Source: Laburnicola sp. R22_1
Lineage: Eukaryota; Ascomycota; Dothideomycetes; Pleosporales; Didymosphaeriaceae
NCBI GenBank assembly: GCA_014281115.1
Contig: JACONQ010000005.1
Span: 248,001-312,000 of the forward strand
DNA: 64,000 nucleotides
Direction: 5' to 3'
Shown: in pieces, positions 56,979 through 64,000 of the stretch
Position numbering within the stretch: the stretch's first letter is position 1
Layout: each line of letters opens with the position of its first letter
Translations under genes and position numbers: made by a program
The notes under the pieces: model-generated
Seen by the model: the letters and a program-made list of their open reading frames with translations, nothing else
Database searches by the model: none
What the model was told of the DNA's origin: nothing

Positions 56979-58769
56979 ATGTCTCGCCACAAGCACCGTC
57001 ACCTAGTCAGCGCTTTGTTAAATCACGCGCAGGCCCCTCGCGCTTTATTTACCAACCCGATCCATATCGTCCGCGCATGCTCACCTTCGAGGCGCAACCA
57101 CACCCCGCCCAACGAAGAATCACACATCCCAACGTCCTCAACCATGGTTCCGAACAAACCACTCGCTTATGGCAAGTCAGCCTCAATGCCGATGTTGCCT
57201 AGCTATACGGAGGGCGAAGCAGAACAGGACTACACAATGCAGCAGTCGTGGGAGCAGGTGTTGCTGGAAATTCAGCGTTCGCCGGAATACCAGCTACATT
57301 TTCCCAGCAGCACTTCTATCCTTATTCCGCGCCATCACGATGCAGAATGCTCGCCTACATATGCTTCGCATACCAACGAGAGCGGCAGGAGCGAGCCGCT
57401 GAGCTCACCCGGATCGGATACGACTGTCAGAGCAACTGACTTTTCAGACAATGTACCTCTCACTCCCTCTAGATCAAAAATTTGGCGTAGAGACTTGAAG
57501 TCATCGGCGTCACTAGGTGCCGTTGATGGAGGCGGAAGTCCCGATTATGATTCGGTACCGCAACTCAGGCCATACGCTACCGTATTTCAACCTTCGGTAC
57601 TGTTGGACACCAGGCGGACCTCACAACCTTCTCCAAAAGTTGCTTCGCCTCGCAGGTCACGACTAGATCAGTTCGAATTTTCGCAAGGCCAGTTGGCAAT
57701 ACCAGATGCTTCTGTTCTTGATACTCATTCGACGAAGACGCCAGTTACGATTAACGAAGACATGTTCAAAATGAAGCACGACGATTCTCGGGGTCCTGTA
57801 CAGGGGGTTACCGTAGCTCAACAAACTCTGCACCATCAGAGAGCATCAAGCAGAACCACCACAGTCTTACCGTCTCCACTCGGACCAGGCCACTTCCGCG
57901 ACGACCTAGGCTCAGACACATCTGGCTTGGTATCTGCGACGCATGCTACTGTGCCGTCGCTACAGCGTAATATCCAAGGGAGCAGCGTACCGACGCCCAG
58001 TACTGCGAGAATGGCTACGTCTACTAGGAGTTCTGCTTCGTTTCAGCACACCACGGCGGGCCATCGAGGGTTCGATATCAGCGACCCGTTCGTAGATCGT
58101 ACGCCGCCATCCACGCCAAGCAGGTACATACACCACAGCTTCATGCATGTGAACCACACGCCGGCTACACCACATAATCAACGGTCCCATCCACAATCCC
58201 TAAAGGCCCCCGCCTCTTCATCTCAGTACGACAAATCCATCCCGCCACTTCCTCTTCCCGTCTCCCAGCTCGTGCGTCAGCCCGACCCCCAAGCGCGTCT
58301 CCATCTCAACTCTCAGAAATCCATCCGCGCCGCCTGGATCCGAATCGAAGCAAGAAAAATCATGAAGCTTACTCGCACTGTCTTCCTCGCAAAGCAGCAA
58401 TATGAACGCACCAGGAAAGCATGTGATTACGGCGTATGGGTCGACGCAACCAATGTGCTATTGAACGCAACGAATTCAGAGAAGCGCATGGAAGAGAGAC
58501 GAAATCTAACGCTACCGCAAGGTATGAGGGCTTTGAAAACAGGTCCGTATAGCCTGCCGTGTGATGGAGCGGGCGGCCAAAGCGGGCTACTGGGCTTCAA
58601 AATGGCACTCATGGAACGCATATGTGCCGAGGGTGTGATGAAGAACGATGCGTGTGCGATTCCAATGGAGGAAATGTCCAACTGGGGGAAGAGGGCGGTC
58701 AGAAGTGCTGCAATTCGGGATGTTGAGGCTGGTATCAAGAGAAGGATGAACAAGACGAGCAGCACGTGA
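56979..58769 (+). CDS. large disordered hypothetical protein
   Basis: 596 aa in one open frame; not recognised. The first 430 residues are Ser/Thr/Pro-rich with short conserved-looking patches (MQQSWEQVLLEIQRSPEYQL, DNVPLTPSRSKIWRRDLKSS). The last about 130 form an ordered, helical, basic segment (KSIRAAWIRIEARKIMKLTR, RKACDYGVWVDATN, MALMERICAEG, NWGKRAVRSAAIRDVEAGIK). No enzyme motif, signal peptide or membrane helix. The start is uncertain: the first Met is used, but an in-frame Met at about 57144 (MVPNKPLAYGK) may be the true one. The long frame in DNA of ordinary GC and the ordered tail support a real gene. Confidence 0.75.
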   Translation: MSRHKHRHLVSALLNHAQAPRALFTNPIHIVRACSPSRRNHTPPNEESHIPTSSTMVPNKPLAYGKSASMPMLPSYTEGEAEQDYTMQQSWEQVLLEIQRSPEYQLHFPSSTSILIPRHHDAECSPTYASHTNESGRSEPLSSPGSDTTVRATDFSDNVPLTPSRSKIWRRDLKSSASLGAVDGGGSPDYDSVPQLRPYATVFQPSVLLDTRRTSQPSPKVASPRRSRLDQFEFSQGQLAIPDASVLDTHSTKTPVTINEDMFKMKHDDSRGPVQGVTVAQQTLHHQRASSRTTTVLPSPLGPGHFRDDLGSDTSGLVSATHATVPSLQRNIQGSSVPTPSTARMATSTRSSASFQHTTAGHRGFDISDPFVDRTPPSTPSRYIHHSFMHVNHTPATPHNQRSHPQSLKAPASSSQYDKSIPPLPLPVSQLVRQPDPQARLHLNSQKSIRAAWIRIEARKIMKLTRTVFLAKQQYERTRKACDYGVWVDATNVLLNATNSEKRMEERRNLTLPQGMRALKTGPYSLPCDGAGGQSGLLGFKMALMERICAEGVMKNDACAIPMEEMSNWGKRAVRSAAIRDVEAGIKRRMNKTSST

Positions 58770-61700
58770 GACGTACCGAGTGGCATGGAACTTTTATCAT
58801 TCTCGCGTCAAAAGCTTTGTTGGTGGACGCGTAGCATGAGTGCTCTGATATGCTGCTTTGGCTTAAATTTTTTGCCCAAGCAATTGCGTTGTGTGGGTTG
58901 CGTGGATTGCGTTGTGTTTCTTTTTATTGTTTTTGGAACAAAGTACGTGAAGTTCAGGAGTTACGTGGCCTTAATTACTCCAGTTGGTCTGCCTAGAATT
59001 TCACGGATGATAAGGAGATGGTTACCTGAAGAGGAACTAGATAGCGATGGTAATTTGAACGGGAAACGAGTAAGACCTTCCTTCGCATGATATCATTCGA
59101 CGGGTCTACTGTAACGCTACGCAATGCGATATTACATTTAATAAGGACATTTAACCCCTGCAAATCCCCAACCCTACCCATCACCGAGCAGAACTATCTT
59201 CATTTCTTTCACGTCATGTGCTTATTTTACCGAAGGTCGTAAGACAAAGATCGAGAGTCAGGATGCTGGGTTAGCCAGACAGATGTTCTGACACGTCTTG
59301 TCACACTTCTTTTTTTGCCCTCGCCGCCAGTTTTTGAAGAGTTTCTCTCCATTTACCGCATTATTCTTCTCAAAACTCACATATCGCTTCAGGCTAGCCT
59401 GTTGGCTGATTACTGTCGCCTCACACGACTCGCCATGGGCTCTCCAGTTGATTGCTTCACACCACTGCATGTTTGTCATTGTTTTCTGTACCGGTAGGAC
59501 AATTATATCTTCGGGTTCGGGAACCGTTCTGTTACACTACATGCACAACCCGGCAGCAGACAAGGACAAACCGGATAGAACGTTACTTCCATCCTGAAAC
59601 AAGCACCGTGAAAAGTATCACACTGTTCAACATATCAAACCGAGGTACTAGAAGGGAATCTAGGGTCTCAGATACGTATAGGACTATTAAATTGTCATTG
59701 GATCTGATGCAGGCGAGATAAGAGAGGAGGATAGAAGGCTACATCTAGAGGCATATGATAGGGCGCGGTTTGATAGGGCCAGACGAACCAGCCTCTCGAA
59801 TGGCGCACAAGCTACTCATGCATGCATAACGACTCCTTCGAACCGAGTTTCTGGATCCGCCATTACTGCGGTCCATGCGCCGATCAGCAGATAACCGGGT
59901 ACGAGGCAGAGATGCATGTCCAATCACGGCGGCCGCGCGACAGTGATCTGATTCGCTTCGTGTTCGAGCTCTTTTTTAAAAGTAGTTGATGGAGAGGCGT
60001 GGCATACCCGGCCACGAACTTGTAGCCATCCAGAGCCCGGCCGCTAATCAGGGACCATTTACTCGGTGACCGCGTACGACCATGGCTAGACTTAGAGGTT
60101 AGCATTTCCTTGGTCCCGTCAGCATTGCAACGGATAACGAAAAAAGGGAGAAAAAAACGGTGGAGGTGTTCAACAATCTTCTTTCTTACCTGGTGTATTT
60201 TTTTTGTGAACAAAGCTGCATCCCGCAACTATACTATGGTAAAAGAAAATCTAGCTATAACCTTTTTTTTCTGTGTACCAGCTCTTAGTAAAAAAATCCT
60301 TGAATACACGTGGTTGAATTGAATCATGTGATCTGACTGTGAAGTGCCTGTGGGTCTCGGTCGAGACTTTACCTGGTGTATTTAAACAGAGAAATAGGCG
60401 GCTTAGCTTTGTTTAGCTACGCCGATCAGGGTTTGTTGCACGGCCTAGTGTTGTAATCTATAGCAAGCGCATGCAGCGTACCTAATCTATAAGGTCCAGA
60501 TGCAACATCCCGTCTGGATTTCGATCTGCATATATATAAGCTCAGAGCATCAGCTTGTTCACCATACTCTCAGACTTCGGACATCGCTCTTCGTGTCGGT
60601 TGTTGTTTCCAAGGGACGGTTACTCCTAGTTGCTTGAATTCTATTCCAAGATACAGACCGTCGAAAATGGGAACAGGGTACTTGTCTAGCACTAGGCTTG
60701 TGGGTTCGCGATAATGTGTTGAAGCAAATTATACACAAATGGATGATATGACACTGTAGGTTTCTTTTATGCCACCAAAGAGGTATTATATAAGACCTGC
60801 ACTAGAACAGTTCCATAGCGGATGTCCGAAAAAGGTACGTTACATCGACTGATTGAGCAAGTACCAATCAAATGGATTCTCACGCCATCTCTAGTGACGG
60901 GCGGCCAGTTTCTGGAGGCAGCTTGGATCTTGTCCAGTTCGACATGCGAGTAGGAAGATAGGAGAAGAGACATATATGGTAGAAGGGAGAAGGGAGAGTG
61001 ATTGGTGAGAACACAGAGGTGACTTGTACCATTCAATAATCTTTTTTTTGCTTCCTTTTCTCGATTTATTCTTTTCTCAAGCATGTAGAAATCCTCGTTG
61101 TCAAAAGCATTGTTGTTGGTATTGTGGAAGTTTGTCCATTCTGAGACGTCGGCATGGAAAGTTTGAAGTACCCATTCGCTTGCACACGAATGTGCAACCT
61201 GCCAGGACCTTTCGTGAATGCATATCGCCTTCGAGTCAAGTCGCAAATCAAGCGATTCCAAGCACGTGTTGAGTGAGGAATCAGTATAGCTACCGTACCA
61301 AGTCAGGCAATGCCCGATAATGTGCGCTGTATCACGTTGCCTTGGGGCCACGCATAGCCCATATGTAGGGACACGATAGCGTAGCAGATCAAAGGGGTTC
61401 CTTCTCCATGCTTCCAAGGAAAAAAATGGACGGGCTTGGTAGATAGCATTCGGCTCTCACGTAAAGGGTAGAACGGCAAAGTACTGTGTAGGCATGGACC
61501 TTTTACTGCTGGCACGGACAAAGGCGCATGACGTATGTAGGCTGCGGGCCAGCTTTATATGCCACATTCGGTTAGCGATGCTGATGTTGCTGAGACACTG
61601 TGAGTTAGTTTTGATGCCACGTCGGTCCTGCACGAGCGACGTAATCGGCTGTTTGGCCGGCAACAAGGCGGATGTGTGCCTGCGTCCTTGATGGTGGACT

Positions 61701-63480
61701 GCCAACGTTGGAACAGTCGGCCCCATTCTGACCAATCATATGCAACTGCTCACCGCCGATTGAATGAAGTGCACGCACGCGTGGATGCGAACTGCTGCAG
61801 TCCGCGAGCCAGCCAAAAGGACCGTTGCAGTAGAACTGTAGAAAGAAGTGATGCTCTCTGCCGAGCCCGTCCACGGTTCGCAGGGCGTTCGGATGCCGTG
61901 CGACTGGCCTGTCGCGGTGCGCTGCCCGCGGGCAAGTCTCGAGCGTCGTGGTCGACGTCTGCTGCGAAGGTACTATTGCTTCATCGCCTCCCATGCCAGC
62001 TGGCAGAGTGCCGCCCCGTTGTTGCGCCTCTATAGGGCAAGCGGGCATGCAAGAGACGGGTGTGGGCTAGCGGAGCTCTCTCGACGCTTGACACGTCAAT
62101 CGCCGCTGCAAGATTGACGCAGGCCGGAGTCCCACACGACTGGGGGCGCGCATGGAGTGGCATTGTTGTTATTCTGCCTCTGCGCCGCCCTGCCCGTCCG
62201 TTCTCTACAGTGCGCGCCGTCGCCGTCGTTGCCCTCGTCTCGTCCCCACCAAGCAGCGATCGCGTCGCGGGCCCGAGAACGAGCATTGATTGCAAGCCCG
62301 CCAGGCCTCGTGGGCGCCGCAATTCCAATTCCCATTCTAATTCCTGGTCCCAGTCGACGTCGCCGGCTGTCTGTGTGCCGCCCAGCGCTCCTCCGGTCGC
62401 TTTCAAACAAGAGCACTGACCGCTCCCACACCGCCTGCCGAAGCGCAGGCTTTTTATACCGTCGCAGGTCCTCGCGCGGGCGACATCGAGGCCGGACGAC
62501 GTCGCCATGCGCTGTCCGAGGCTCTCGAACCCGACCTCCCAGCCACCCGCATCCTCGCCCGCATGCGTGTGAATTGACGGTTGCGACCTGTGCAGCTAGC
62601 CCGTCGCCCCATCCCACACGCGCCGCCATTGGCTCGCCCGCGCGCCGTCGTCGACGAATCGTCTTGCCTGTCCACGTTGGGGCTCTCTGGACTACGCTAC
62701 TCTACCGTGTGTATACGCCCAGCGCAGGCAGCGCACTGCTTCACTCCTCGGGCCCCATGGCTGACAGCTGCACAGAGACGCCCGCTTTGCTGGCGTGGCA
62801 TCCGCCTCTGTATAGGAATACCAGCCCAAGCACAACTTCCACCACGCCAGGGTACCTCCCGCCGTGTGCCTACCTACCATTCAGGATACTTATCTTGTAC
62901 CATAACTACCTACCATTGTTACCGTCTAACCACTAAACCCACCGAGCACCAGAACATACATCGACGCTCGTCATCCAACACCCAGCCACCTCGGGGGTCG
63001 TCAGTCACGGGGACCGCCATTCACCATCAGCTTCTGCGCACGGTGCCTCCTCGCGAAACGGATCCATTGGCTGGAATTGCACCCGCCACGCAGAACCCAT
63101 CTCCTCGGCGACATTGTTGTTGGAAGGCGTCTGAATCATCAGCTCGGACCAAGCCGCACTGTGTCTGCTTTCGAGATACAGCACGACGGCCCAGATGGTG
63201 CGTTGATGGTGAGTGCTGCTTTTCCCGCCCAGCCCTCAGAATTCTTGTTTCCATCCGGCCTCGTCATTACACCGCCAAAAGCACCGTCCTCCGAACCAAC
63301 GAGAAAGAGCGACGAGCAGAAAAGCGTTGTTGCGTGTTCGGAGACGGTGTCGCGAGTGCAGCTTCCCTCCCAGCCAGCGTCTGCCGGTCGCACCTTCCTT
63401 AAACTACCACCCACCATCGCCACCTGCATCTGAATCTCCATCACCACGGGATTGCTGACGCGTCCGGCAGCTTGCTAGCA
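58770..63480. other. long gene-poor region
   Basis: About 4.7 kb with no gene I can support. The left two-thirds is of ordinary or AT-rich composition. From about 61.7 kb it becomes GC-rich with long overlapping frames in all phases and no domain, probably the extended 5' leader or promoter of the 14-3-3-like gene. A 216-codon minus-strand frame at 61417-60767 is the longest isolated candidate but shows no family features. Confidence 0.5.
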
Positions 63481-64000
63481 ATGGCATCCTTGGACTTCGA
63501 CCAGAAATTCCTCGGTCGGATTGCCAAGCAGACAGCAGCCAGCAACCCGCTCCTCTCCGCTTCTCTCTACCAGATCCTCGGCTTATCCGTCCTTCTCTCA
63601 CGCCGCCTTGTTCGAGCTAGGAAGTTACGCAAGCTCGATACCAGCCGCGACACGCCTTCTCTGGCCCTGTACCAGCATATACTCTGGCTGTCTCGCGAAG
63701 GCCTTTCCATCTTGGAACTCTGCGTCCTGCCCTATGCGCAGGACAACCAACACGGAGCAGAATGTAGGGTTCTCAGCGTCAAGCTACGAGCGAGTTTCTA
63801 CCACATCTTCTGCCTCTTCCACAATCAGCCACCAGTCACAGCAACAAACATGACCACGACTGACCCGCGGACACTCGGTGTGCCTCCGCTGCCAGCCTCT
63901 GAGCGAAACGGCAATGGGCAGTCTCGCACCGCCGATCCATCAAGTCTCTCACCCTCCTCCAAACGCGCCGGCAAGCAGCCTATGCTGCGCGAGCCCATCG
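63481..64000 (+). CDS. 14-3-3-like protein, 5' part (runs off the window)
   Basis: Open for 173 codons to the window end. Starts MASLDFDQKFLGRIAKQT, then LLSASLYQILGLSVLLSRRL, LDTSRDTPSLALYQHILWLS, EGLSILELCVLPYAQD and VKLRASFYHIFCLFHNQPPV. These helical segments resemble the divergent fungal 14-3-3-like proteins, which bind phosphoserine motifs, but the diagnostic C-terminal helices lie beyond the window. A Ser/Pro/Gly-rich insert begins at about residue 125. The start is preceded by a long GC-rich leader. Further exons cannot be seen. Confidence 0.6.
   Translation, partial: MASLDFDQKFLGRIAKQTAASNPLLSASLYQILGLSVLLSRRLVRARKLRKLDTSRDTPSLALYQHILWLSREGLSILELCVLPYAQDNQHGAECRVLSVKLRASFYHIFCLFHNQPPVTATNMTTTDPRTLGVPPLPASERNGNGQSRTADPSSLSPSSKRAGKQPMLREPI

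Noticed and set aside
60767..61417. 216-codon minus-strand frame as a possible orphan gene
   Set aside because: No recognisable motif, signal or conserved-looking segment; isolated in a gene-poor stretch. Transcript evidence would change this.
62157..63402. Overlapping long plus-strand frames upstream of the 14-3-3-like gene
   Set aside because: Pro/Arg/Ser-rich in all phases in GC-rich DNA, mutually overlapping, no domain; more likely leader or promoter.

Overview
This window comes from the nuclear genome of a filamentous ascomycete (Pezizomycotina, most likely a dothideomycete). Genes carry several short introns (40-150 bp) with GTRNGT donors and CTAAC-like branch points. The families are fungal: a MATA-type HMG-box factor, Het-C, a Meu6-type PH protein and a SulP-STAS-cNMP transporter. 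AT-saturated repeats show the C-to-T and G-to-A signature of repeat-induced point mutation (RIP). The class is an inference from protein flavour; the kingdom and RIP competence are read from the sequence.

Layout, 1-36 kb: a gene-rich euchromatic arm with an HMG-box factor, GINS subunit Psf1, a SulP/STAS/cNMP transporter, a UBTD-like ubiquitin-fold protein, a Meu6-like PH protein, an NmrA-like oxidoreductase, a small mitochondrial-type protein, an ankyrin protein, a low-complexity hypothetical, Mediator cyclin C, an EF-hand ADP/ATP-Mg type carrier, a syntaxin-8-like Qc-SNARE and a RING/TRAF-type E3. Splice structures were derived by hand and every model closes in frame. Two long stretches (13.4-17.9 and 58.8-63.5 kb) hold no gene I can support.

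Layout, 36-55 kb: two transposon islands enclose three housekeeping or recognition genes: tRNA(Ile)-lysidine synthetase and Hsp10 (divergent, sharing a 272-bp promoter with a perfect heat-shock element) and Het-C. The left island is one 4.5-kb LTR retrotransposon with a 5-bp target duplication. Its interior is destroyed by RIP, while the outer halves of both LTRs are untouched. The right island is a hAT element (8-bp target duplication, 27-bp inverted repeats) into which a pogo/Fot1-type element has inserted, followed 665 bp later by a separate Tc1/mariner element.

Layout, 55-64 kb: an SLC25 mitochondrial carrier, a large disordered hypothetical protein, a gene-poor stretch, and the 5' part of a 14-3-3-like gene running off the end.

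I found no clearly new multi-gene system. The most informative structures are the reciprocal RIP pattern in the LTR pair, the nested hAT/pogo insertion, the 46-47-bp tandem array inside the dead retrotransposon, and two genes whose first coding exon is only the ATG, one of them followed by a GC-AG intron.
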